This document shows positions 23,774-31,396 of a stretch of DNA of 64,000 nucleotides, one piece after another (position 1 is the stretch's first letter; every line of letters begins with the position of its first letter). The notes below the pieces were generated by a model, which was given only the letters and a program-made list of their open reading frames with translations, was not told where the DNA came from and made no database searches. A program made the position numbers and the translations under genes. Source of the DNA: Streptomyces sp. NBC_00659. GTDB lineage: Bacteria; Actinomycetota; Actinomycetes; Streptomycetales; Streptomycetaceae. Location: the NCBI RefSeq assembly GCF_036226925.1, contig NZ_CP109031.1:620001-684000 (forward strand). Reading direction: 5' to 3'.

Positions 23774-24274
23774 GTGGTGAGGGTTCCTGAGGCGGAACCC
23801 GCTGTTCGAGTGTGGCGGGACCGGCTGGACCCGGCCGTCCGTTCGGGTATGCCGGCCCATGTCACCGTGCTCTTCCCCTTTCTCCCCGAGAGTCGTTTCG
23901 ACTGCGACACGTTGGCCGCCATCGACGCCATCCTCGGGCGTCACAAGCCCTTCGAGGCCCGGTTCGAGCGGTTCGGGCGGTTTCCCGGGATTCTGTATCT
24001 CGCCCCGGAACCGGCCACCTCGTTTCGCGCGCTCACCGAGGCCATCGTGGACAGCTGGCCCGAAACCCCGCCTTTCGGCGGGGAGTTCGCCGAGATCGTG
24101 CCGCATCTGACCATCGCCCAGGGGCAGGACGACACCGTCCTGGACAAGGCCGAGGCCGACCTTCGAGTCCGGCTCCCCGTCGTCTCCCGCGTAGCGTCGG
24201 TCGATCTCCTGGTCCACGACGGATCGCGGTGGCAGCAGCGAGCGTCGTTCGCGCTCTGGGGATCCAGGCCGTAA
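23774..24274 (+). CDS. 2H phosphoesterase / 2'-5' RNA ligase-like protein
   Basis: About 166 aa from GTG 23774 (a second GTG at 23777; weak ribosome site). The two signature HxTx motifs of the 2H superfamily are present: AHVTVLF near residue 35 and PHLTIAQG near 113, about 80 residues apart as expected. The family includes RNA ligase-like and cyclic phosphodiesterase enzymes acting on 2',3'-cyclic phosphates. Transcribed alone; convergent with the following GNAT gene. The substrate is unknown. Confidence 0.82.
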   Translation: MVRVPEAEPAVRVWRDRLDPAVRSGMPAHVTVLFPFLPESRFDCDTLAAIDAILGRHKPFEARFERFGRFPGILYLAPEPATSFRALTEAIVDSWPETPPFGGEFAEIVPHLTIAQGQDDTVLDKAEADLRVRLPVVSRVASVDLLVHDGSRWQQRASFALWGSRP

Positions 24275-24369
24275 TCCGCTGATCGGGGACGTAAAAGCCC
24301 GGCCCGGAGAGAAAACCGTCGGCCCTCAGCGGCCGGACGGTGGCTCGAAGCAACCCGGCTCGGAGAGCA

Positions 24370-24870
24370 TCAGGTCAGTTGCTTGTGCATGACGATGCAC
24401 GGGCGGCCGTACTGGCGGTCGGTGCGACGGTCGATCTCCTGCCATCCCAGGGAACTCCAGAAGGCCAGAGAGGCGGGGGTGTTCTCCAGGACCGCCAGCC
24501 TGACGCCGGGCCTGCTTTCGCGCCGGTAACGCTCTTCCACCAGGCCGGCCAGGCGCCTTCCGATCCGTTGCCGGTGAAGGCTCCCGTGCACCAACAGCAG
24601 TCCGATCCACGGGTGTCCGTCGGTGGGATGACGGTCGAGCAGACACAGCAGACCGACGATCCGGTGCCCCTCGTCACGGGCGAGCAGGACCTCGCAGCCC
24701 TCGGTACCCGCCTCTTCCCGCAGATCCGCCTCGACCCTGTCGGCCGGAATGTGCTCGGGGTCGTACTCGCCTGCGGCACGGCAGTACTCCGGATTGCTCG
24801 CGTAGAGGCCGACCACCTCGGCGATCTCCTCCGGGGAGAAACGGAGCGGTGTGAGTGACAGGTATGACAT
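24370..24870 (-). CDS. GNAT-family N-acetyltransferase
   Basis: 166 aa. The GNAT core is visible: HRIVGLLCLLDRHP strand, IGLLLVHGSLHRQRIGRRLAGLVEE (residues about 88-112, with the acetyl-CoA loop RQRIGRRL), and LAVLENTPASLAFWSSLGWQEI, the typical beta5-alpha4 ending. The N-terminal 60 residues form the acceptor side and give no clue to substrate. It overlaps nothing, and its start faces the intergenic repeat region. Confidence 0.85.
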   Translation of the reverse strand: MSYLSLTPLRFSPEEIAEVVGLYASNPEYCRAAGEYDPEHIPADRVEADLREEAGTEGCEVLLARDEGHRIVGLLCLLDRHPTDGHPWIGLLLVHGSLHRQRIGRRLAGLVEERYRRESRPGVRLAVLENTPASLAFWSSLGWQEIDRRTDRQYGRPCIVMHKQLT

Positions 24871-24955
24871 CCAGGCAGGCTAACCAGCCGCGCCGGCAAA
24901 ACAGCCGCCGACCGTCCCCCTGCGGCAGTTCATGCTCGGTGCGACGGCGGCTCGA

Positions 24956-24993
24956 TACGGCAGCTCGGGCTCGGTACGGCGGCTCGGGCTCGT
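24956..24993. repeat. 19-bp tandem repeat between the GNAT and carboxymuconolactone-decarboxylase-like genes
   Basis: TACGGCAGCTCGGGCTCGG (24956-24974) is followed at once by TACGGCGGCTCGGGCTCGT (24975-24993), 17 of 19 positions identical. It lies in the divergent promoter region of 24870 and 25107. Confidence 0.7.
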
Positions 24994-25106
24994 TGCGTCG
25001 GTGCGCGTCGGCGGTGATGTGACGTGGGTCGCATGCACTCGTGTCACAAGCAGGCGGGCTGCCTCGTCTCGGGGGTGTGACCACTCACGAACAAAAGGGG
25101 CCCACG

Positions 25107-25580
25107 ATGGACGCACGACTGAACTACTTCGCCAGCCCGACCGCGGGCAAGGCTCTCAAGTACCTGATGTCGGCCGGGAAAGCGCTGAAGGACTCGGCTT
25201 TGCCGTCCACGACGCAGGAGCTGGTGTCACTGCGGGTGAGCCAGATCAACGGATGTGCCGTCTGCGTCGACATGCACACCAAGGATGCCGCCGCCGCCGG
25301 CGAAACTTCGGTACGCCTGAACCTGGTCGCGGCCTGGCGGGAGGCCACGGTCTTCACCGAGGCCGAGCGGGCCGCGCTGGAACTGGCGGAAGAAGGCACC
25401 CGCGTCGCGGACGCGGCGCTGGGGGTCAGCGACGAGGTATGGGCGCGCGCCGTCAAGCACTACGACGAGGAACAGCTCACTGCCCTGGTAATGCTGGTTT
25501 CCTTCATGAACACGGCGAACCGGCTGAACATCATCGCCCGCCGGCCGGCCGGCGACTACGAGCCCGGACAGTTCCACTGA
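25107..25580 (+). CDS. Carboxymuconolactone decarboxylase / AhpD-like family protein
   Basis: 157 aa. ATG is preceded by AAAAGGGG. The AhpD-type redox motif GCAVCVDMHTKDA (CxxC followed by His, residues about 50-62) is complete, preceded by the conserved ELVSLRVSQINGC. Proteins with this motif act as thiol peroxidases or peroxidase adaptors. It lies 49 bp upstream of an ECF41-type sigma gene. That pairing is the defining genomic association of the ECF41 group, so this protein is the probable product controlled by, or linked to, that sigma factor. Confidence 0.88.
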   Translation: MDARLNYFASPTAGKALKYLMSAGKALKDSALPSTTQELVSLRVSQINGCAVCVDMHTKDAAAAGETSVRLNLVAAWREATVFTEAERAALELAEEGTRVADAALGVSDEVWARAVKHYDEEQLTALVMLVSFMNTANRLNIIARRPAGDYEPGQFH

Positions 25581-25629
25581 GCGAGACCGACGACCGGGCA
25601 GGGCAGGACGGACGGAGAGGGAGACCGGT

Positions 25630-26553
25630 GTGAACAAGGTCGAGGAGTTCGAAGAGCTGCGAGCGCTGCTGTTCTCGATCGCCTACCGGATTCTGGGCAG
25701 CGTGAGCGAGGCCGAGGACGCCGTGCAGGAGACCTGGATCCGCTTCGACCGTTCCACGACCCTGCCCACCTCGGCCAAGGCCTTTCTGTCGGCCACGGTC
25801 ACGCGGGTGTCGATCGACGTGCTGCGCTCCGCGCGCGTGCGGCGGGAGCAGTACGCGGGTCCGTGGCTGCCCGAGCCGCTGCTGAGTGATCCGTACCAGG
25901 ATCCGGAGCGCTCCGCGGAGCTGGCCGACTCCGTTTCCATGGCGGCCCTGCTGTTGCTGGAACGGCTCAGCCCGCTGGAGCGGTCGGTGTTCGTGCTGCG
26001 GGAGGTGTTCGCCTTCGGGTTCGACGAGATCGCCACCGCGGTGGGACGTTCGGAGGCGGCGTGCCGGCAATTGCTGGTGCGGGCACGACGGCACATGAGG
26101 GCAGGCCGGCCACGGTTCGCGGCGGACCGCAAGGAGCGGCAGGAACTCGCGGAGCGTTTCTTCGACGCTTTGAAGGACGGCGATGTGGACGCCCTGCGGA
26201 GTCTGCTGGCGGCCGACGTACAGATGGTCGGTGACGGCGGAGGCAACGCCCCGAATCTGGCCCGGGCCGTCGTCGGCGCGGAGAACGTGGCCCGGCTCCT
26301 GGCCTCCGTCTTCCCGGTGCTGGCCCGGATCAACGTGACGTTCGAACCGCACGAGGTCAACGGCCAGCCCGGCGCGGTCTTCCGCGCTCCCGACGGCAAG
26401 ATCCTGCACACGCTGGCCCTCGATGTGCTCGACGGGCGGATCCAGGCGATCCGCTCGGTGCTCAACCCGGACAAACTCGGTCACCTGGGTCCGGTCGCCG
26501 ACGCCTGGGCCGTCCAACGCGAGGTGAAGCGGGCCCGCCGCCGGACGAACTGA
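25630..26553 (+). CDS. ECF41-type RNA polymerase sigma factor with SnoaL-like C-terminal domain
   Basis: 307 aa. GTG 25630 is preceded by GGAGAGGGAG. Region sigma2 (residues 1-75: LLFSIAYRILGSVSEAEDAVQETWIR) and sigma4 (about 110-165: LSPLERSVFVLREVFAFGFDEIA) are typical. The linker between them has YAGPWLPEPL and the C-terminus has NPDKL, both hallmarks of ECF41. Residues about 175-290 are a SnoaL_2-like domain that in ECF41 proteins acts as a fused regulator in place of an anti-sigma factor. Likely co-transcribed with the upstream AhpD-like gene. The signal is unknown. Confidence 0.92.
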   Translation: MNKVEEFEELRALLFSIAYRILGSVSEAEDAVQETWIRFDRSTTLPTSAKAFLSATVTRVSIDVLRSARVRREQYAGPWLPEPLLSDPYQDPERSAELADSVSMAALLLLERLSPLERSVFVLREVFAFGFDEIATAVGRSEAACRQLLVRARRHMRAGRPRFAADRKERQELAERFFDALKDGDVDALRSLLAADVQMVGDGGGNAPNLARAVVGAENVARLLASVFPVLARINVTFEPHEVNGQPGAVFRAPDGKILHTLALDVLDGRIQAIRSVLNPDKLGHLGPVADAWAVQREVKRARRRTN

Positions 26554-26814
26554 CGCACGTCGGTCCGTCCGGCGGGGTGGGCCGCTACGGAATTCAGCCG
26601 AGCCGTACGAGGAACGCGTGGCCGACGCGCCGCAGTTCCTCGTCTTTCCCGACGCCGAAGAACCAGCCACCCCGGCGCTCCTCTTGCACTCCATGGCCGC
26701 GGCGGGCGTACGCGGGAGGACAGTGTCGGTCAAGGCGAAAACGATTCGACCCGGCCGAAGGGCGCCGGTTACCCTGCGCGACGTGAACGGCCCCCGCGTA
26801 TCCCCCCGCCCCTC

Positions 26815-28101
26815 ATGAGCCTGGCCCGTACCCTCATCGACATCCGGCCACTGCGTACGTCACCGGTCTTCAGGCGCCTGCTGATCGGCCGGACCGTGTC
26901 CGTGCTGGGCAGCTTCATGACCATGGTCACCGTCATGTTCCAGGTCTGGGACATGACGCACAGCACGGTCTGGACCGGCGCGGTGGGGCTGGCACAGGCA
27001 CTGCCCATGGTGGTGTTCGGGCTGTTCGCCGGTTCCTGGGTCGACCGTGGCGACCGTCGGCGGATCTACCTGTACGCCACCGTCGGCCAGGCGGCCGTCT
27101 CCCTGCTGCTCGCGGTGCAGGGCTTCACCGGTCATGTTCCGGTGGCGGGTGTGCTCGCCCTGGTGGCCGCGCAGTCCTGCTGCTCGGCGGTCGGCGGTCC
27201 CGCGGCGGGCGTGTTCGTGCCGAGGCTGCTGCCGAAGGAGCAGGTGGCGGCCGGGCTGGCACTCCAGCAGATCACCGGTCAGGCCATGATGCTCGCCGGT
27301 CCGGCACTCGGCGGCATCCTGCTCGGCTGGGCCGGCATCGGACCCTGCTACCTCGTCGACAGCCTGTCCTTCGGGCTCTCCTTCTACGGCGCGTTCGGGC
27401 TGCCCGCTCTGCCGCCCGCCGGTGAGCCGTCCCGGGCCGGGCTGCACGGGGTGATGGACGGCCTCCGCTTCCTGGCCGGGCACCGGGCGGTCCGCGGCGC
27501 CCTGATCACCGACCTCGCCGCCACCGTGCTCTCGATGCCGACGAGCCTGTTCCCGCTGGTCAACGCCGAACGATTCGGCGGCAGTCCGCGCACGCTCGGC
27601 CTGTTCCTGTCCGTGCTCGCCGTCGGCGGCATCTCCGCGTCCGCCCTGTCCGGGACGATCACGCGACTGGGGCGTCCCGGGCCGGTGATGCTCTGCGGGG
27701 CGGGACTGTGGGGCGTGTCCCTCGCGGCCTTCGGCCTGGTGCGTGATCCCTGGGCCGGGCTCGTGCTCCTGGCCCTCGCCGGGGCCGGTGACGCCGTCTC
27801 GGTGATCTCGCGCAGCACGATCGTCCAGACCCACACACCGGACGCCCTGCTGGGCCGGGTCACGGCGGTCGAGCAGATCGTCGGCAAGGCCGGCCCCAAC
27901 CTCGGCAACCTGCGCGGCGGCGTCGTCGCGGGCTGGACCTCGGGGGCGACCGCCCTGGTCAGCGGCGGTCTCCTCTGCCTGCTCGCGGTCCTCTGGGTCG
28001 GCGCGAGGACCCCGGAACTGCGGGGCGGATCCGCGTCCGGGCCCGATGCCGGCATCACGCCGCTCACGCCCGTGGAGATCCCCGTACCGGACGGATCATG
28101 A
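26815..28101 (+). CDS. MFS exporter (EntS/MFS_3-like)
   Basis: 428 aa with about 12 hydrophobic segments. RPLRTSPVFRRLLIGRTVSVLG at the N-terminus and GSWVDRGDRRRIYL (loop 2-3 motif A) are typical of the enterobactin-exporter-like MFS_3 group of small-molecule efflux proteins. The later SRSTIVQTHTPDALLGRVTAVEQ segment is also characteristic of this group. It ends in a soluble Pro-rich tail. The 261-bp gap before it has a GC-biased stretch from 26618 but no supported gene. Substrate unknown. Confidence 0.85.
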   Translation: MSLARTLIDIRPLRTSPVFRRLLIGRTVSVLGSFMTMVTVMFQVWDMTHSTVWTGAVGLAQALPMVVFGLFAGSWVDRGDRRRIYLYATVGQAAVSLLLAVQGFTGHVPVAGVLALVAAQSCCSAVGGPAAGVFVPRLLPKEQVAAGLALQQITGQAMMLAGPALGGILLGWAGIGPCYLVDSLSFGLSFYGAFGLPALPPAGEPSRAGLHGVMDGLRFLAGHRAVRGALITDLAATVLSMPTSLFPLVNAERFGGSPRTLGLFLSVLAVGGISASALSGTITRLGRPGPVMLCGAGLWGVSLAAFGLVRDPWAGLVLLALAGAGDAVSVISRSTIVQTHTPDALLGRVTAVEQIVGKAGPNLGNLRGGVVAGWTSGATALVSGGLLCLLAVLWVGARTPELRGGSASGPDAGITPLTPVEIPVPDGS

Positions 28102-28114
28102 GCGGCTTCTCTCC

Positions 28115-28144
28115 GTGGTGCTCAGTGGTGCTCCGTGGTACTCC
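28115..28144. repeat. Three tandem 10-bp repeats between convergent genes
   Basis: GTGGTGCTCA, GTGGTGCTCC and GTGGTACTCC follow one another at 28115-28144 in the 46-bp gap between the MFS exporter and the convergent NHL-repeat gene. Confidence 0.7.
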
Positions 28145-28147
28145 GTG

Positions 28148-29086
28148 TCACCCGACGGGCTTGTCGGCCGGCGGGAACGCGATGCCGGTCGGCGTGTTGA
28201 GGCCGGAGGCGGGAAGCGTGACCTGACCGCCGCCGGTCTCCGCGACCCGTACCACCCGGTTGTTGAAACCATCGGCCACATAGAGGCCGCCGCGGCCGTC
28301 CAGGGCGAGGCCCAGCGGATCGCTCAGTCCGGTCGTGGGCACTGTGCTCTGCGTACCACTGCCCGCGGACACCTTCACGACGCGGTTGTTGCCGCTGTCC
28401 GAGATGTAGAGGTCACCGGCGGCGTTCAGGGCGAGTCCGGTCGGCTGGGACAGGCCGACCGCGGGGACCGTGGTCTGGCCGCTGCCGTCCGCGGCGACCT
28501 TCACCACCCGGTCGTTGACGAAGTCGGAGATGTACAGGTCCCCGCCCGCGCCGAGTGCCAGACCCCAGGGGTGGAGCAGCCCCGTGGTGGGGACGGTGGT
28601 CTGCCCGCTGCCGTCGGCGGGGACCTTCACCACCCGGTCGTTGAAGCTGTCGGCGATGTAGAGGGTGCCGTGGGCGTCGACGGCGAGGCCCAGCGGGCGC
28701 GACAGGCCGACGGTGGGGACGGTGGACTGCTCCCCGCCCTTCGCCACCACCTTCACCACCCTGTTGTTGCCCGTGTCGGCGACATAGAGATCGCGGGCGG
28801 CGTCCCACGCCAGACCGGTCGGGCGTACGACAGCGTCGAGGGGGACCGTCGACAGGCTGTCGCCGATCGCCGACAGCCTCACCACCCGGTTGTTGCCGTA
28901 GTCGGACACGAACAGCGGTGCTCTTGCCGGTGAGGGACCGTTCTCCTGCGCCGCGCCCGCCTGTCCGGTGGGCAGGGCGCACAGCACGAGAACTCCCGTG
29001 ACGGCCGCCAGCCGCCGGGCCCACCCCGCACGACTCCGAGCCGGTGACGACGTGCGCGTTCGTACCTGCGTAGTCCTGTGCCTCAC
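28148..29086 (-). CDS. Secreted NHL-repeat beta-propeller protein
   Basis: 312 aa from GTG 29086. An Arg-rich N-terminus leads into a hydrophobic stretch (VTGVLVLCALPT) and AGA-A cleavage site near 45, a Sec-type signal. Six repeats of about 42 aa follow, each with GLAxDxxGxLYxADxxNNRVVKV, the NHL blade pattern. Six blades make a complete propeller, as in the sensor domain of PknD-type kinases, but no kinase is attached. Probably an extracellular binding protein; the ligand is unknown. No operon partners. Confidence 0.85.
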   Translation of the reverse strand: MRHRTTQVRTRTSSPARSRAGWARRLAAVTGVLVLCALPTGQAGAAQENGPSPARAPLFVSDYGNNRVVRLSAIGDSLSTVPLDAVVRPTGLAWDAARDLYVADTGNNRVVKVVAKGGEQSTVPTVGLSRPLGLAVDAHGTLYIADSFNDRVVKVPADGSGQTTVPTTGLLHPWGLALGAGGDLYISDFVNDRVVKVAADGSGQTTVPAVGLSQPTGLALNAAGDLYISDSGNNRVVKVSAGSGTQSTVPTTGLSDPLGLALDGRGGLYVADGFNNRVVRVAETGGGQVTLPASGLNTPTGIAFPPADKPVG

Positions 29087-29386
29087 GGTTCGCCCATCTG
29101 TTCTCGACGGTCGGCGCGTCGCCGTACCGTCCGCGGAAACGATCGCCGCCGCTCAGGCGCGAGGCCGCACCGGACGAGCGCCGCGCCGCCGATGCGACGA
29201 GTGACCGTCCGACGGCAGAACGCCGTCATGGGGCCGAGCGGCGGCCGGGACGGCGGCATGATCGATGTCTTCCCCCATCACGCGGCGCATCCCACCGCTG
29301 TCGCCCGCTCGGCCGACCGCCCGGGTGCGAAGAACTCCCGTGCGCCTGCGCGACGGGTGCCGGGAGAGGCACTTAAATACCGGAGC

Positions 29387-29644
29387 GTGACTACCGAACC
29401 TCAGCGTTTCACCGTCCTGCTGGTCCCCGAGTACGTCGTGAACAAGGACGCCGTCTCCGCCCAGGAATCCGCTGTGCGATCGGCGGCCGTCGAGGCGACC
29501 GGCGAGACAGGCGAAACGGGCTACCCGCGCTACGCGGGCGACGGAATCGTGGCCGACATCGACCCTCGTTCGCGCACGGTCGAGGCGGTACTGGTCGACG
29601 GCTCGGAGCTGGACTACGGACTCAACGCCATTGTGTCCACCTGA
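29387..29644 (+). CDS. Small conserved-looking protein of unknown function (85 aa)
   Basis: 85 aa from GTG 29387; no ideal ribosome site, and an AT-rich ACTTAAATACCGGAG lies just upstream. The protein is acidic and beta-like: FTVLLVPEYVV, GIVADIDPRSRTVEAVLVDG, LDYGLNAIV. The third codon positions show normal high-GC bias, supporting real coding. No family recognised. It lies 57 bp upstream of the flavin-binding protein gene and may share its transcript. Confidence 0.55.
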   Translation: MTTEPQRFTVLLVPEYVVNKDAVSAQESAVRSAAVEATGETGETGYPRYAGDGIVADIDPRSRTVEAVLVDGSELDYGLNAIVST

Positions 29645-29701
29645 TCCGGCCGTCACTGCCCAGTCATCAGGAAGAGGCAGGACGAGGAAGGGATTTCCGC
29701 C

Positions 29702-30259
29702 ATGCCGACACAGCGATCCGCCGAACAGCCCTCCACCGAGCTCGACGCCCGCTACAGTTCCGCGCTCCGTCCCCGGCCGGGTGCCGCGGACGTCACGGCC
29801 ACCGAGTGGGCCGAGGCCCGGCGGACGATGGAGGCCGCCGAGATCTTCTGGGTGTCGACCGTGCGGCCCGACGGCCGGCTGCACGTCACCCCCGTGATCG
29901 CCGCCTGGCACGACGGGGTGTTGTACTTCTCCACCGGCCCAGGGGAGCAGAAGGCGAAGAACCTCGCCCACAACGGGCACTGCGCGCTGACCACCGGCGG
30001 GAACTCGCTCACCGAAGGGCTCGACCTCGTGATCGAGGGCGAGGCGGTACCGGTTGCCGATCCGGCCGTTCTGGAAGAGGTGATCGCGGCGTACGAGACG
30101 AAATACGGGCCGCACATCACCTCCCCTCAGGGCACCTTCCACGGGATCGGGAACGCGTTCAGAAAGGGAGACGCTGTGGTGTACGGGGTGGCCCCGGCCA
30201 CCGCGTACGGGTTCGGTCGCGACGACGGGGTCTACACCCACACACGGTGGGCGTTCTGA
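29702..30259 (+). CDS. Pyridoxamine 5'-phosphate oxidase-fold (FMN/F420-binding) protein
   Basis: 185 aa. ATG follows AGGAAGG with good spacing. The split-barrel fold is visible: WVSTVRPDGRLHVTPVIAAWHDGVLYFSTG (residues about 49-78), KNLAHNGHCALTTG, LVIEGEAVPV. The motif order TVRPDGRxHVxPV is that of FMN- or F420-dependent PNPOx-like oxidoreductases. The true pyridoxine oxidase C-terminal residues are absent, so a general flavin/deazaflavin reductase is more likely. A short tandem repeat begins at its last codons. Confidence 0.82.
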   Translation: MPTQRSAEQPSTELDARYSSALRPRPGAADVTATEWAEARRTMEAAEIFWVSTVRPDGRLHVTPVIAAWHDGVLYFSTGPGEQKAKNLAHNGHCALTTGGNSLTEGLDLVIEGEAVPVADPAVLEEVIAAYETKYGPHITSPQGTFHGIGNAFRKGDAVVYGVAPATAYGFGRDDGVYTHTRWAF

Positions 30260-30308
30260 GCGCACACACAGTGGGCGGTCCGAGCGCACACAGTGGGCGG
30301 TCCGAGCG
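30241..30308. repeat. 22-bp repeat array spanning the stop codon of the flavin-binding gene
   Basis: CACACAGTGGGCGGTCCGAGCG occurs as two identical adjacent copies (30265-30286, 30287-30308). A third copy with three differences at 30241-30262 covers the last codons and stop of the upstream gene. The 3' end of the gene appears to be the source of the repeat. Confidence 0.8.
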
Positions 30309-30386
30309 GCCTTCCGAGCGACGCGGTCCTCATGACGCTGTGGGCGGAGCCGGAACCTCTCCATCCGCCGGGCGGAGCCACCCTGA

Positions 30387-31301
30387 TCAGCCGGCCTGGT
30401 GGGCGATCTGGTCGTCCAAGGCGGCGCAGAGCCAGTCGTGGATGGCGCCGGGGGTCGGTTCGGGTGAGGCGGTGATCTCGGCGGTGAGATTCCAGTAGTG
30501 GTCGATACGGGGGTCCGCGGCGAGCATCCCGCTGAGTCCGCGGCGGAACGCCGGCGTGTCCCGCGTGTCACGGGAGCGGGCGTAGGCGGAGACGAAGCAG
30601 TCGAGTGCCTCGCCCGTTCGCGGTGACCGCTCCGCTCGCACCTGCGGCGACGCCAGCGCGTACGCCTCGACGAGACCGTCGTAGAGCACCGCCGGACGTC
30701 CGCCGTCGGGCCGGTGCGCCGCGGGCTGCCCGTTGTCCGTGCCGGGGCAAGGGGCGGTGACGAAGGCGTGCAGCCGGGTGAAGGCCAGCACCTGGGCCGG
30801 TGTCGGGCCTTCGGGAACCTGCGGAACGGAGTGTTCGACGATCGCGGAGACGAGCCGGGCCGGCAGCCGCGGAGGCAGCCAGCGCCGCCAGAAGCGTGCC
30901 AGCGGCGCGGTGCTGGGCGGGACGGACACGGAGCCGATCAGCCGTAGGCGAGCGGCGCGTTCCTCGGGGGCGCAGTCCTGGAGCAGTTGGAGCGCCGCCT
31001 CCTGCCAGCGCAGGGCGGTGAGCCGCGAGCCGATCCGCCGCAACTGTCCCGCGACGACGTCCTCCAGCGTGTCGTCCCGGTCGAGGATCCGCTCCACTTC
31101 GGGAACCGGCAGGTCGAGGGTGCGCAGCGAACGGATCAGCTGCAGCCGGTCGAGGGCCTCCGGGCCGTAGCGGCGGTGGCCTCCGGAGCTGCGGGCCCCT
31201 TCGGGCAGGAGGCCCCGGTCCGAGTAGAAGCGGACGGTCTTGACGGTGACGCCGGCGCGCTCGGCGAGCTCTCCGATACTCCACATGCTGTCGGGGGACA
31301 C
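30387..31301 (-). CDS. MerR-family transcriptional regulator with large effector domain
   Basis: 304 aa from GTG 31301, which has AGGGAGG 9 bp upstream; an internal ATG at 31286 is the alternative. The N-terminal winged helix is classic MerR: WSIGELAERAGVTVKTVRFYSDRGLL, then GGHRRYGPEALDRLQLIRSLR. A dimerisation helix follows, and about 200 residues of effector domain without metal-binding Cys pairs, so a small-molecule or self-regulated type is likely. It is divergent from the double-hydrolase gene across a MerR-type promoter, which it probably controls along with itself. Confidence 0.88.
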   Translation of the reverse strand: MSPDSMWSIGELAERAGVTVKTVRFYSDRGLLPEGARSSGGHRRYGPEALDRLQLIRSLRTLDLPVPEVERILDRDDTLEDVVAGQLRRIGSRLTALRWQEAALQLLQDCAPEERAARLRLIGSVSVPPSTAPLARFWRRWLPPRLPARLVSAIVEHSVPQVPEGPTPAQVLAFTRLHAFVTAPCPGTDNGQPAAHRPDGGRPAVLYDGLVEAYALASPQVRAERSPRTGEALDCFVSAYARSRDTRDTPAFRRGLSGMLAADPRIDHYWNLTAEITASPEPTPGAIHDWLCAALDDQIAHQAG

Positions 31302-31305
31302 GGAC

Positions 31306-31336
31306 TTGAACCTCCCTCAGGGGGAGTTCCTACCGT
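31306..31336 (+). promoter_or_regulatory. MerR-type promoter with 19-bp spacer driving the double hydrolase gene
   Basis: -35 TTGAAC (31306-31311) and -10 TACCGT (31331-31336) are separated by exactly 19 bp, the overlong spacer that MerR activators twist. The spacer has the dyad CTCCC-TCAG-GGGAG. The same element is the Shine-Dalgarno (AGGGAGG) of the divergent MerR gene, so binding there would also affect autoregulation. Confidence 0.75.
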
Positions 31337-31396
31337 ACCGGCGAGCGCGGAGCACCGGTAAGCCCGGCCCGCGGACCCCAGTACGAGGAGACGGTG

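Noticed and set aside
26618..26818. 66-aa frame (MADAPQFLVFPDAEEPATP) before the MFS gene
   Set aside because: First half has coding-like codon bias, but it degrades into Arg-rich sequence overlapping the MFS start and matches no family.
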